Shown: in pieces, positions 27,502 to 36,236 of the stretch | Position numbering within the stretch: position 1 is the first letter of the stretch | How the letters are laid out: each line of letters begins with the position of its first letter | Source: CAZYTX01 sp964650485 | GTDB lineage: Bacteria > RBG-13-61-14 > DATKZS01 | DNA: 64,000 bases | Direction of reading: 5' to 3' | NCBI GenBank assembly: GCA_964650485.1 | Contig: CAZYTX010000013.1 | Coordinates: 1 to 64,000 of the forward strand | Notes under the pieces: model-generated | The model's input: the letters and a program-made list of their open reading frames with translations, nothing else | Database searches by the model: none | Told to the model about the DNA's origin: nothing | Position numbers and translations under genes: made by a program

Positions 27502-27850
27502 TCCGGTCTTGGCTTTCCAGGGCCGGGACACGCTTGCCTCACGGGCGGGTCTGCCCCCGCTGCTGCCGCCGGACTCCATAACTGCTTCTATGATCATGGT
27601 AAGAGGTCCATGATCGCGGATCTGCAGGCCGAGCTTTTGATGTCACTCAAACGCTTGTTGTAAGCCATGCACTATATACTGAATACAGATACCGGGTCGT
27701 CACTCTTCCTTATATCAGTGAACTGAGAACTGAAAACTGACGACTTTTAGCCCTATATACTTTTTGCCGTGGCGTGGTTGCGCAAAAAGCAGCTCTCCCT
27801 CGTTTACGACTTCGCCAGCGCTTCGTCGCACAAGCATCGCTCCTTTTGAT
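27502..27850. other. Intergenic region before the Fo ATP synthase genes
   Basis: No gene is supported here. It holds a hairpin GATCATGG-N8-CCATGATC (27592-27615) without a T tract, a low-complexity GAACTGAGAACTGAAAACTG stretch near 27720, and a degenerate copy of the GCCGTGGCG repeat (27771-27791). Confidence 0.45.
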
Positions 27851-27879
27851 TTGACAGCCCTGAAATAGTGTGATAAAAA
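27851..27879 (+). promoter_or_regulatory. Candidate promoter of the Fo operon
   Basis: TTGACA (27851-27856) is perfect; after 17 nt comes TAAAAA (27874-27879), a weak -10. The start would be about 60 nt before atpZ. Confidence 0.5.
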
Positions 27880-27946
27880 AGTGCATGTTTCTTTATGGGC
27901 TGGCGGGTCATGGTCCCGTGCGGTCCGGGCCTAGAAGTAGCCGACG

Positions 27947-28216
27947 ATGTCCCCGAAAAAAAAGCCCGGCACCAGGCGCAAGCGCTACATGGAAATCCTG
28001 GAGTACAGCTACGTGGGCATGGAGATGGGCTTTGCGGTGATGATCGGCGCGGGCATAGGCTGGTACCTGGACGCCAAGGTCTTTGACGGAAGGACGGTGC
28101 CGTGGCTAACGCTGCTCTTCCTTTTCCTGGGCATGGCCGCGGCCGGGCGCGCGTTTTACCGCACGGCGAAGAAGATGCGCCAGAGTATGAGGGAAGGGGA
28201 GGACGGGCAAGGATAG
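27947..28216 (+). CDS. atpZ: AtpZ/AtpI-type Fo accessory protein
   Basis: The 89-residue product has a basic N-terminus and two hydrophobic helices: SYVGMEMGFAVMIGAGIGWYLD and WLTLLFLFLGMAAAGRAFY. The first contains the Gly-rich helix typical of AtpZ (PF09527). These proteins are found ahead of Fo genes and are thought to help c-ring assembly or Mg/Ca movement. It overlaps the next gene by a few bases and leads the Fo cluster. Length is normal for the family. Confidence 0.8.
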   Translation: MSPKKKPGTRRKRYMEILEYSYVGMEMGFAVMIGAGIGWYLDAKVFDGRTVPWLTLLFLFLGMAAAGRAFYRTAKKMRQSMREGEDGQG

Positions 28217-28629
28217 AGACACGGCCGGAACACGAGGAGCTCTTAAGGCGGATCGGGCTTTGCATCGCCCTCTACGCCGTCGCCGGCGGTGGCCTGGGGC
28301 TTTTGTTCTTCGACCTCGGGGTGATGGCCGGGGTGCTCTCCGGCGGTGTGATCATGTACTTTAACCTCCGGTGGCTCTCCTCCATTGTGAGGGGATTTAT
28401 CGGGGGCGCCGAGGGCAAGGCCGGGTTTTACACGAAGCTCATCCTGAAGGAGCTTTTGCTCTTCGGGGGGGTGGGCGCACTTGCGGGCTTCCGGCTGGTT
28501 GACGCCTTCGGTCTCCTGGCCGGTCTTTTCAGCCTGCCGGTGAGCGTGGTGGTCATGGGCCTGGCCCCTTATACTGGCCTGCGTGAGAGGGGCCCGGGCG
28601 AAGATGGGCCCGGAGCTGAAGGGAAGTAA
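28213..28629 (+). CDS. atpI: ATP synthase subunit I (start uncertain)
   Basis: The frame encodes four hydrophobic helices (LCIALYAVAGGGLGLLFFDL, VMAGVLSGGVIMYFNLRWL, LKELLLFGGVGALAGFRLV, LFSLPVSVVVMGLAPYTGL) in the order seen in AtpI, which helps assemble the c ring. No ATG, GTG or TTG occurs between the end of atpZ and the first helix. The first candidate is an ATA at 28213, 10 nt after GGGGAGG and overlapping the atpZ stop. The alternative GTG at 28102 would overlap atpZ by 115 nt. I list the ATA start as a best guess. The gene sits 24 nt before atpB. Confidence 0.65.
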   Translation: METRPEHEELLRRIGLCIALYAVAGGGLGLLFFDLGVMAGVLSGGVIMYFNLRWLSSIVRGFIGGAEGKAGFYTKLILKELLLFGGVGALAGFRLVDAFGLLAGLFSLPVSVVVMGLAPYTGLRERGPGEDGPGAEGK

Positions 28630-28653
28630 ACCGCGGTAGGAAGGAGTTATAAG

Positions 28654-29409
28654 ATGCCGCATGGATTCACGATCGCGACCCTGTTACTCGGTCCGGCTAA
28701 GACGGTGAACAAGCTCTTCGGCGGGCCCGTCCAGTGGACGCCCCTGTTCCACGCTTTTCTTTCAACCCTGCTGTTGCTGCTGCTGGTGTTGCTGGTGCGC
28801 TCGAGAGTGATGCGCAAGGGCGACGACGTGCTCCCGGACGAGGGCCCCACCCTGCAGAACGTTGCCGAGGGCCTGATGCAGTTCATGATGCGCCTTATGG
28901 AGGACATCCTCGGTCCCGATTACCGCAAGTACGTGCCCATCGTGCTGGGGCTCTGGTTCTACATTTTGTTCGCCAACATGTTCGGGCTGCTGCCGTACTT
29001 CGCGCCGGCCACGGACAAGTGGAGCGTGACCATCTCCATGGCCATCGTGGTCTTCGTGCTCACCCACGTGTACGGGGTGCAGGCACACGGCCTGGGCTAC
29101 TTCAAGCACTTCGTAAGCCCGGTGTGGCCTCCCAACATACTCTTTATCATCATGGCCCCCATCTACTTCGTGATCGAGACCATCGGGCACTTCGCCAGGA
29201 TACTCTCTCTCAGCATCCGGCTGATGGCCAACATGACCGCGGACCATACCGTGGTCACCATATTCCTCATGCTGCTGGCGCCCTTGGTGCCGGCCTTCTT
29301 CACCGGGCTGGGAATAATCGTGTGCTTCTTGCAGGCGTTCATCTTCGCCATCCTGGCAACCATATACTTCTCATTGGCTGTGAGCCACGAGGAGGGAGAG
29401 GAGCATTAG
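28654..29409 (+). CDS. atpB: ATP synthase Fo subunit a
   Basis: The 251-residue membrane protein is the stator half-channel of the Fo motor. The essential arginine is in LSLSIRLMANMTADHT (about 185-200), followed by helices up to FAILATIYFSLAVSHEEGEE. About six hydrophobic segments are visible. It guides ions to and from the c ring. It is preceded by AAGGAGTTATAAG and lies between atpI and atpE. F1 genes are absent from the window, so Fo and F1 are separate operons, as in many deltaproteobacteria. Confidence 0.95.
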   Translation: MPHGFTIATLLLGPAKTVNKLFGGPVQWTPLFHAFLSTLLLLLLVLLVRSRVMRKGDDVLPDEGPTLQNVAEGLMQFMMRLMEDILGPDYRKYVPIVLGLWFYILFANMFGLLPYFAPATDKWSVTISMAIVVFVLTHVYGVQAHGLGYFKHFVSPVWPPNILFIIMAPIYFVIETIGHFARILSLSIRLMANMTADHTVVTIFLMLLAPLVPAFFTGLGIIVCFLQAFIFAILATIYFSLAVSHEEGEEH

Positions 29410-29483
29410 ATAGTTTAGCGTTGGGGGCTGGCTCCAGCCCCGGCAAAAAATATAAAGAGCATCAGGGTAAGGGTAAAGGGTAA

Positions 29484-29506
29484 CCCACATAGCTCTGCTA
29501 TGTGGG
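29484..29506 (+). repeat. CCCACATAGC hairpin repeat upstream of atpE
   Basis: CCCACATAGC-TCT-GCTATGTGGG is a perfect 10-bp hairpin in the atpB-atpE gap, 34 nt before atpE. It matches elements before gyrA and in the moxR-DUF58 gap. Confidence 0.75.
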
Positions 29507-29539
29507 CGGAAAAAAAACAAAGGAAAGGAGTAGAGGAAG

Positions 29540-29866
29540 ATGACGAGGAAAATTTTCGTGGCGTTCGCAGTACTGGCGCTCTCGGTCCTGGTGTGCGACC
29601 AGGCCATGGCCGCGACCGAAGGCGGCGTGGGCAGGTTCATGGACTTCGCACTGGGTCTGGCCGGCCTGGGGATGGGCATCGCCACCTTTGGAGGCGCCAT
29701 CGCCCAGGGGCGGCTGGGTTCGGCAACACTCGAGGGCATAGCAAGGAACCCGGGCGCTTCCGACCGGATGTTCGTCCCCATGGTCCTGGGACTGGTTCTT
29801 ATCGAGTCCCTGGTCATTTACTCGCTGGTGGTGGAGATCCTGATCGTTGTAAAATGGTCTCCGTGA
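29540..29866 (+). CDS. atpE: ATP synthase Fo subunit c
   Basis: The 108-residue proteolipid has an N-terminal signal-like extension (to about 25, ending QAMA) and then the two-helix hairpin of the rotor ring. The ion-binding Glu89 is in LVLIESLVIYSLVVE; Gln56 is in GGAIAQGRLG, and Ser90 and Tyr94 follow. The set Gln-Glu-Ser-Tyr aligns with the sodium-binding c ring of Ilyobacter, though some proton rings share it. AAAGGAGTAGAGGAAG precedes the ATG. A terminator follows at 29886-29916, so this ends the Fo operon. Confidence 0.94.
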   Translation: MTRKIFVAFAVLALSVLVCDQAMAATEGGVGRFMDFALGLAGLGMGIATFGGAIAQGRLGSATLEGIARNPGASDRMFVPMVLGLVLIESLVIYSLVVEILIVVKWSP

Positions 29867-29885
29867 TCGGCGGACACTGAAAAGC

Positions 29886-29916
29886 AAAAAAGGCTCTCCA
29901 GGCGGGGGCCTTTTTT
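29886..29916 (+). terminator. Rho-independent terminator after atpE
   Basis: AAAAAAGGC...GCCTTTTTT forms a stem with GC pairs at the top and a run of six T. It lies 20 nt past the atpE stop and ends the Fo operon. Confidence 0.8.
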
Positions 29917-30014
29917 AATGGTGCGCCATTTTGATTTTGATTTGCATGGGCAGGTGGGTTAATAATATGGAAACGCGCGTGAAAGCTCGGAAGCCTTGAT
30001 AAACGGAGGCCTAT

Positions 30015-30596
30015 GTGCAAGCGCTCGACGCCATAGTGCTCGCGGGGGAGAGGGAGGGCTCCATCCCGGTAATGGGGATGAACAAGGCCTTCCTCCCCTT
30101 CAGGGACGAGCCCGGTTTTGAGTTCCTCTACTAATGCTTCCGGGAGAAGATCGTGCGGCACGCCAACTGCTTCTGCTTCCGGCCGCTCCGGCTCGCCCAC
30201 GTGATGAAGAGGTACATCCCGGTGATCTACCGGCTCCGTTACCAGAGCCGCTTGCGCAACGTGGCCGGGGCGATCGTGGAGATGGCCTTCTTGAGCCTGC
30301 GGCCGGGCACGGTGTGGCTCTTCTTCGTGCTGGAGGCCTCGGCCCACTCGCACAAGCGGGGCTGGACCGGGTTGTGCGACCTTCTGCGCAAAGGGCTCCC
30401 CCTCCAGTGGGCGGAGCGCCACATATCAAAGGTATTTAGAACCAGGCTGGCCGTGCACGAGACCGCGGGCCCGGGCCTTGCCCTGGACGTTGACGACGAG
30501 AGGGCCTATCAAACCTTCCTTGCCATGATGGACAAGTGGGAGCGCGTCCAGGCGGAGCAGCTCGATGCGGCCGGCAACAAGCAGGTTGCCTCCTGA
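30015..30596 (+). pseudogene. Broken MobA-like nucleotidyltransferase gene
   Basis: The frame opens with GTG behind ACGGAGGCCTAT. It encodes DAIVLAGEREG and VMGMNKAFLPFRDEP, the glycine-rich and lysine motifs of sugar/molybdopterin-type NTP transferases. An in-frame TAA at 30132-30134 interrupts it after 39 codons. The same frame then stays open to 30596, ending in DVDDERAYQTF, a typical family C-terminus. The middle (HVMKRYIPVIYRLRYQ) is less clear, and the total length is close to the family norm. A nonsense mutation is the simplest reading; a sequencing error cannot be excluded. Confidence 0.65.
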
Positions 30597-30612
30597 CCAG
30601 CGCGGCCGGGCT

Positions 30613-30960
30613 TTACCCGTGGTAGTCGTGGGTGCCTTTTATCACCTTGATCCCGGTCTTGTTCTCTATCATCGAGGCCATGTCGTCAGGGGTGGTGTAA
30701 GGGCATGCCGGCATGGAGTTCACCAGGCACGAGGACAGGTGTATGGCCTCGGGGCTAATCTCGGAAAGCCTGGCGGCCATGCCCAGGTTGGGCATCAGGG
30801 TCTTGCCCGGGCACTCGCACTTTACGAACGCCACCACCTGGCAGGGCTCGTCAAAGCTGCCCTCGCCAAGGGCCGCGGCCTTGAGGCAGCGCCACTCCCC
30901 GGGACACCCGTAGCCGCTGTTCATGTAAGCGCCGCAACCGATTACTGCAACCTTTTTCAT
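30613..30960 (-). CDS. CGGC domain-containing protein
   Basis: The 115-residue protein has six or more conserved cysteines: IGCGAYMNSGYGCPGEWRC at the N-terminus, VKCECPGKTL in the middle, and LSSCLVNSMPACPY further on. This is the CGGC domain pattern, proposed to bind metal or a cluster, found mostly in anaerobes; its function is unknown. It appears as a single gene, convergent with the pseudogene to its left. The ATG follows an AGGAGGTGCAGT ribosome site. Confidence 0.8.
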   Translation of the reverse strand: MKKVAVIGCGAYMNSGYGCPGEWRCLKAAALGEGSFDEPCQVVAFVKCECPGKTLMPNLGMAARLSEISPEAIHLSSCLVNSMPACPYTTPDDMASMIENKTGIKVIKGTHDYHG

Positions 30961-31031
30961 ACTGCACCTCCTGTTTTTTTAACACTTCTAAAAGTCATTA
31001 TACCAGCGCGCGCGTCCCGCTCAAAAATCCT

Positions 31032-32249
31032 TCACGGCAGACGCAGCCGTATGCCCACCACCTCGGGACGACAAAGGAAGCGGATGCGGGGCGCCCCCCC
31101 TCCCTCCATGCCGATCCCTGAGCTCACCACCATGTGGGTGTCCCCCAGCTTGTACTTACCGTGGAAGTACTTCCTCCCGTACCTGGAGGCTGTGTACATG
31201 GGCCCGAAGAAGGGAAGCCTGATCTGACCGCCGTGAGTGTGGCCGGCAACGTAAAGGCTCACACCCGCCTCGGCAGCTTCATCCACCATGTCAGGCGAGT
31301 GGTGCAAAAGCACCGAGGGACTGCCGTCCGCGCCCTGCATGAGCCTGGCAAGGCTCTCCCCCCGGCGCCGCAGCTTGCCCTCGCAAGGGATGCCCATGAA
31401 AAAAAGCTCGTGACCGCGCACCCGGGCGGCCATGCCGCTATTGTCGAGCAGCACCGCAGGAGTGTTATTGAGGATGCTCTTAACCCAGGCCCGGTCGTCA
31501 ACCTCGGGCGTGCCCCGGGACACGTACACCGGCGCCAGCCTGCAAAGCTCGCGCACCACCTCCCTGCACTGCTCCGCGGTCACACGGTCGTGCACGTACG
31601 ACAGGTTTGTGAGGTCACCCGGCCAGAGCACCAGGTCCGGGCCGAAGACCCGGGCCAGCTCCAGCACCCTGGACTCCCTCTTGCCGGCCCGGTCAATATG
31701 AAGGTCGCTCAAGACCAGCACCCGGATCTCACCGCCGTGGCCCAGCTCGACGCTCTCCTCCCGCAGGTCCACCCTGAAGGGCTCGATGATTGAACCGTAT
31801 ACCATGCAGCCCAGGAGAACAAGCTGCACCATCACGTGAAGACCCAGCATCCAGGGCAGAGACAAAGGAAGGAGTGGAGGGACAACCGAGGCCAGGACGT
31901 GGGTCAGACCGAAGAGGAAAAAGGGGCCGCCGAACGGGCTGGGCGAGACGCCAAGGCGCCTGCTGCGAAAGAGGAGATAAGCCTCGGCTGAAAGGCAAGA
32001 GGCCGGGATGGCAAAGGCCCACCCCTGCCAGCCCGGCCATATCATCACCACTCCCAAGAGCGCTGTCCCGAACAAGCCCATCATGAGCCAGGCGGGCACG
32101 AGCTCCATCAAATCCAGCAGCACTATGAAGTTGTGGAAGAGCCTGCCCTTCAGGAAAAAAAGCCTGGCCGAGGGGAACGCCTTCATCACCATGTACAAGT
32201 GTAAATGATTTTTCCGGGGTATTAAACGCCCCGTGCGGACATACGACAA
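31032..32249 (-). CDS. Membrane-anchored metallophosphoesterase
   Basis: The N-terminal third (to about 150) holds four or five hydrophobic segments. The C-terminal two-thirds is a calcineurin-like phosphoesterase of the YkuE/YaeI type: LVLSDLHID (DxH), VLWPGDLTNL (GD), SRGTPEVDD in place of GNHD/E, LLHHSPDM and YVAGHTHGGQI (GHxH). It hydrolyses a phosphoester with two metal ions, possibly on a lipid at the membrane, as YaeI-like enzymes do on UDP-diacylglucosamine. The GNHE motif is changed. The start is unsure: no strong ribosome site precedes the first or later methionines. Confidence 0.8.
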   Translation of the reverse strand: MSYVRTGRLIPRKNHLHLYMVMKAFPSARLFFLKGRLFHNFIVLLDLMELVPAWLMMGLFGTALLGVVMIWPGWQGWAFAIPASCLSAEAYLLFRSRRLGVSPSPFGGPFFLFGLTHVLASVVPPLLPLSLPWMLGLHVMVQLVLLGCMVYGSIIEPFRVDLREESVELGHGGEIRVLVLSDLHIDRAGKRESRVLELARVFGPDLVLWPGDLTNLSYVHDRVTAEQCREVVRELCRLAPVYVSRGTPEVDDRAWVKSILNNTPAVLLDNSGMAARVRGHELFFMGIPCEGKLRRRGESLARLMQGADGSPSVLLHHSPDMVDEAAEAGVSLYVAGHTHGGQIRLPFFGPMYTASRYGRKYFHGKYKLGDTHMVVSSGIGMEGGGAPRIRFLCRPEVVGIRLRLP

Positions 32250-32531
32250 AGATTATGAAACGGTCCTTGAACTGCACCTCTTGAAGAGGGTGTGATTCAT
32301 AGAATCCTCCAAGCGCTTCTTTGGAATAAGATCCTCCAGGCCCAGGAATGGCAGAGGATGCTCAATTTTGGAGAAGCCGGGAATCGGTCGAGATAGCCAC
32401 CCTGTCCAGTTTTCCAAGCAACTCTTCCCAATTCGCCCTAAACCAGGAAAATGTGGATGTACTGAAGGAATCTGTCGGTTGCCGCCCTTTTTTTGGTAAG
32501 AGTGGACGTCAGATATATTGATTTTTTCTTT
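32250..32531. other. Intergenic region between divergent genes
   Basis: Between the metallophosphoesterase and the carboxylase promoter I find no gene, RNA or clear repeat. The sequence is relatively AT-rich towards 32500. Confidence 0.4.
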
Positions 32532-32560
32532 TTGTATATGGAAAGATTTTCATATATATT
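32532..32560 (+). promoter_or_regulatory. Candidate promoter of the biotin carboxylase operon
   Basis: TTGTAT (32532-32537) and TATATT (32555-32560) are 17 nt apart. The start would leave a leader of about 105 nt before the first ATG. Confidence 0.6.
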
Positions 32561-32670
32561 AATCGTTTGTGCTTGATGCCGGCTGCAAGTTCACGGAGCC
32601 GGTGAAATCCAGGGGCAGAAAAAGGATTTGCGCTTTTGCGCAGGCAACCCCGTGTGAAAAGAGGACTGCC

Positions 32671-34125
32671 ATGTCGGGAAACAGGAAGATAAACAAAGTA
32701 TTGGTGGCCAACCGCGGCGAGATAGCCGTGCGTATCTGCCGGGCCATCCAGGAGGAGGGTCTTAAGGCGGTTGCGGTTTACGAGGCTCCGGACCAGTATT
32801 CCAGGCATCTTCATACGGCTGACGAGGCCATCTGGATAGGCCCCGGCCCCAGAAAGGACTACCTGGACATCGACCGGATCATCTGGGCGGCCAAGCGCAC
32901 GGGGTGCGAGGCTCTTCACCCGGGTTACGGCTTCCTGGCCGAAAACCCCGAGCTTGCCAGCGCCTGCGAAGAGGAGGGCCTTATATTCATCGGTCCGTCT
33001 TCTGGGGCTGTAAAGAACCTGGGCGACAAGACCATCGCCCGCAAGCTTGCAATAGAATCGGGGACTCCGGTGATCCCCGGCAGCGGCATACTGGCTGAGG
33101 GTAAAGAGGGTCTTGAACAGGCGCTTACTTTTGCCGACCAGACGGGGTACCCGCTGATGTTGAAGGCGGTAGCAGGCGGCGGCGGCCGGGGGATCCGCAG
33201 GGTTAACACCGCGGATGAGCTGAAGGCGCAGATAGGGATCGCGGCGCGGGAGGCCAGAAGCGCTTTCGGTGACCCCAGGCTTTATCTTGAAAAGGGCCTT
33301 GTTAAGCCGCGCCACCTGGAGGTGCAGGTGCTCGGTGATCACCACGGCAGCATCATCCACCTGGGGGCCCGCAACTGCTCCATCCAGCGGCGCCATCAGA
33401 AGCTGGTCGAGATCGCACCGGGCCTTGTCAACCCTGACCTTGAAGCCCGTATTTGCCGGACTGCGCTTGACTACGCGCGTCATTGCGGGTACTCGAACGC
33501 CGGCACGGTGGAGTTTTTGCTGGACTCGGACGATAAGTTTTATTTCCTTGAAATAAACACTCGGCTCCAGGTTGAGCATACTGTGACCGAGATGATAACG
33601 GGGGTCGATATCGTGAGACGGCAGATCCGTGTGGCCGAGGGCCTCCCCCTGGACGTGGCCCAGTCGGAGATTTCGAGCCGCGGGTACGCGATCGAAATGA
33701 GGATAAACGCCGAGGACCCGCGTAACAACTTTGCGCCGGAGAGCGGGACCACGGTTTCCGTTTACAACTCGCCGGGCGGTCCCGGCATTCGGCTTGACGG
33801 GATGGTTTACCAGGGTTACCGCATCCCGGAGGAATACGATTCCTTGCTGGTGAAGCTCACGGTTTACGGGTTCACCTGGAGCGACACCATAAGCAGGCTG
33901 AGAAGAGCCCTTAACGGGTTCGTCATAGTAGGCCCCAAAACCACCATCCCCTTTTACCAGAAGCTGGTGGAGGAGCCGGAGTTTCAAAACCTCATCATAG
34001 ACACAGAGTACATTGATCGTCACCCTGAACTTTTCGACTATCAGGACCGGGAGCGAGAGGAGGCCAGACTGGCCAAACTGCTGGCCGCAATCCATCACAA
34101 CCGCAGGAACCCCTTTGCAATTTAA
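32671..34125 (+). CDS. Biotin carboxylase subunit (pyruvate carboxylase A-like)
   Basis: The 484-residue enzyme uses ATP and bicarbonate to carboxylate biotin. It has the N-terminal segment VLVANRGEIAVRICRAIQEE, the ATP-grasp loop VAGGGGRGIRR (about 166-176), EVQVLGDHHGSIIHLGARNC and the active site EINTRLQVEHTVTE. The closing region matches stand-alone biotin carboxylases (about 450-500 residues). The next gene, 18 nt on, carries carboxyltransferase and biotinyl domains, so the two form a split pyruvate or related acyl carboxylase. I chose ATG 32671, with GAGG upstream; the frame is open to 32569 without a family match. Confidence 0.92.
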   Translation: MSGNRKINKVLVANRGEIAVRICRAIQEEGLKAVAVYEAPDQYSRHLHTADEAIWIGPGPRKDYLDIDRIIWAAKRTGCEALHPGYGFLAENPELASACEEEGLIFIGPSSGAVKNLGDKTIARKLAIESGTPVIPGSGILAEGKEGLEQALTFADQTGYPLMLKAVAGGGGRGIRRVNTADELKAQIGIAAREARSAFGDPRLYLEKGLVKPRHLEVQVLGDHHGSIIHLGARNCSIQRRHQKLVEIAPGLVNPDLEARICRTALDYARHCGYSNAGTVEFLLDSDDKFYFLEINTRLQVEHTVTEMITGVDIVRRQIRVAEGLPLDVAQSEISSRGYAIEMRINAEDPRNNFAPESGTTVSVYNSPGGPGIRLDGMVYQGYRIPEEYDSLLVKLTVYGFTWSDTISRLRRALNGFVIVGPKTTIPFYQKLVEEPEFQNLIIDTEYIDRHPELFDYQDREREEARLAKLLAAIHHNRRNPFAI

Positions 34126-34143
34126 AAAGGAAGGATCCCGAAC

Positions 34144-36090
34144 ATGGATAAAAAAGACATAAAAGACAGAATAACCCCTGGAACAGAGCCAGCGGACGCC
34201 CTCGCGAGACTCCGGAAAGCAAAAGGATGCTTTATAACCAACACCGCCCGCGACCTGTCACAGTCGGACTTCAAAAACCGCATCCTGCCACACACCGACC
34301 TGTTGGTGGCGGAAGAGCGGGATGCCTCCGGGTATTTCTCCTTGGAGATAAGCGGCGGCGCCAGCGTGCATGTGGACATGCTTAGAAAGCAGATAAATCC
34401 TTTCGAGCGCCTGAGACTGCTCCGCCGGAAAATGCCTCACACCATGTTCCAGACGCTGTGTCGGGGAGTGAACCTGTTCGGCTACCGTCCCTACCCCGAG
34501 AATGTGGTCAGGCTCACGGTGCAAAAGTTCGCCCGCTACATAGACGTCTGGCGCGTTTTCGACTTTCTGAACCACGTGCCCAATATGGCGCCGGTGTTCG
34601 AGGAGGTGCAAAGAGCCGGAAGAATACTGGAGCCCGCTATATGTTTTTCAACCGGGCCCGAACACACCGACGAGTTCTACGTCGGCAAGGCGGGTGAGAT
34701 TCTCGAGGTCACAGGCCCGGAGATAATACTCGGCATTAAAAACCATTCCGGTCTTGGCACGCCGGGGCGGATTTATGACCTGGTGGCCTCTTTGAAAGAC
34801 GCTTTCCCGGACCTCATAATCCACTACCACGGCCATAACACCGACGGGAACGACATAGGCAGGATACTGGCGGCCGTGGAAGCAGGGGCAAAGATAGTCG
34901 ACGCCTCGGACCACGCCCTCACCGGCTTTTACGGTCCGCCTCCCATACTCACGACCGTTTTCATGCTGGAGGAGAAGGGAATAACGGTCGAGAACATCGA
35001 CACCGATGCGGTAATTCAAACCAGTTCCGAGCTCAGGAAGGTCAGGGCCAGCTACAAGGCCTTCGAATCGCAGTTCAAAGGCTTCGACCCCGCGGTCCAC
35101 ATCCACAAGCTGCCGGGCGGCGCCATGGGATCCAGCTTCGAGCAGGCGGTGAAGGGAGAATTCCTGGACAAGATGCCGGACATCCTCATGAAGGAACTCC
35201 CCAAGGTGCACGTGGAACTGGGAAACTTCTGGTCCGTAACCCCGGGCTCGCAGATACTCTGGACCACCGCGGTGACCCACGTGCTTTCGGGGCAAAGATA
35301 CGTTAACGCATCCGAGGACTTGAAAAGGCTTTTGCTGGAGCGCTATGGGCCATTTCCCTTCAGACGACCTTCCGATGAAATCTATGAAGCCGTGTTCGGA
35401 CCCGAGTGGGAAAAGATAGTCGCCGAACAGCGCGGCCATGAAGCCATCGAACCCATCGACCTGGACGCGGAGAGGGAAAAGCTCGAAGACGCCATCGGGC
35501 GCCCGTCCGATGAAGAGGAACTCACTCTTTATCTCCAGCATCCGCGTGACGCCGTGGATTTTTTGAACTTCGAGGAAGAGTACGGAAAGTCGTACGTGCT
35601 CGGGCCTGAAATATGGTTCAGGGAAGGCGGATTCGGACAGGATGAGCACATAACTTTCCAGGACCATAAAGGCAAATACCACCAGGTGTCAGTTGGACCG
35701 TCGATAGACACCTCCGACGGCGGAGTCCTCACATACATGTTGGTAAACCATCACCCCGAGCCATACATACACCGCCCCGAGGGAAGACGGGAAGAGGAAC
35801 AAAAAGGCCGGAAGAACCTCAGCGCGGAGGAGATAGCGAGCCTTGCCGAGATGGGAGAGGTGCACGCTTCACTCGGCGGAGTGGTGGTGGAAGTGAACGT
35901 GAAAGAAGGAGACAAGGTCTCGGAGGGGGACCAGCTTCTGGTGCTGGAGGCAATGAAAATGCTGAATACGGTTAGCAGCGCCATTGACGGCGTGGTCCGC
36001 AAGGTCTCGGTGCAGGAGGGCTCACAGGTCGAGCAGGGAGACCTGCTCGTAGACATAAGGCCCAGAAGGTCTAAAGATGACAAGGAGTGA
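34144..36090 (+). CDS. Carboxyltransferase plus biotinyl protein (PycB/OadA-like, divergent)
   Basis: The 648-residue protein has an HMGL-type TIM-barrel (about 20-290), a carboxylase-conserved domain (about 310-480) and a C-terminal biotinyl domain with the biotin lysine in VLEAMKMLN (about residue 604). Metal and substrate features are kept but changed: TARDLSQSDF replaces the usual RDxHQS, GIKNHSGLGTPG retains the lysine, and HYHGHNTDG keeps the HxH pair. It would move CO2 between biotin and a 2-oxo acid or acyl-CoA, together with the biotin carboxylase just upstream. The altered motifs mean the substrate may not be pyruvate. Confidence 0.85.
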   Translation: MDKKDIKDRITPGTEPADALARLRKAKGCFITNTARDLSQSDFKNRILPHTDLLVAEERDASGYFSLEISGGASVHVDMLRKQINPFERLRLLRRKMPHTMFQTLCRGVNLFGYRPYPENVVRLTVQKFARYIDVWRVFDFLNHVPNMAPVFEEVQRAGRILEPAICFSTGPEHTDEFYVGKAGEILEVTGPEIILGIKNHSGLGTPGRIYDLVASLKDAFPDLIIHYHGHNTDGNDIGRILAAVEAGAKIVDASDHALTGFYGPPPILTTVFMLEEKGITVENIDTDAVIQTSSELRKVRASYKAFESQFKGFDPAVHIHKLPGGAMGSSFEQAVKGEFLDKMPDILMKELPKVHVELGNFWSVTPGSQILWTTAVTHVLSGQRYVNASEDLKRLLLERYGPFPFRRPSDEIYEAVFGPEWEKIVAEQRGHEAIEPIDLDAEREKLEDAIGRPSDEEELTLYLQHPRDAVDFLNFEEEYGKSYVLGPEIWFREGGFGQDEHITFQDHKGKYHQVSVGPSIDTSDGGVLTYMLVNHHPEPYIHRPEGRREEEQKGRKNLSAEEIASLAEMGEVHASLGGVVVEVNVKEGDKVSEGDQLLVLEAMKMLNTVSSAIDGVVRKVSVQEGSQVEQGDLLVDIRPRRSKDDKE

Positions 36091-36236
36091 GCCTTTGCTG
36101 GACCACTCCAAGGCTTTTGGCTTGAGGATTGTCCGCCTGCCGAAGCACTTGGCCCTGCGGTCTAGCCCTCAAGAATATCACCGGGCCTTTTGACACCGGG
36201 ACACCATGGGATATGCTTTCAATGGGAGGAAAGTGA

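Noticed and set aside
27592..27615. Terminator after the GT-C gene
   Set aside because: The GATCATGG/CCATGATC hairpin has no T tract in either direction.
30132..30134. Recoded stop (selenocysteine or pyrrolysine) in the nucleotidyltransferase gene
   Set aside because: The codon is TAA, which neither system reads, and the family has no such residue here.
32509..34098. 529-codon open frame on the minus strand
   Set aside because: It is wholly antisense to the biotin carboxylase gene and has no family-like motifs; long antisense frames are expected in GC-rich codon usage.
34648..35682. 344-codon minus-strand frame
   Set aside because: Antisense to the carboxyltransferase gene; no domain is recognisable.
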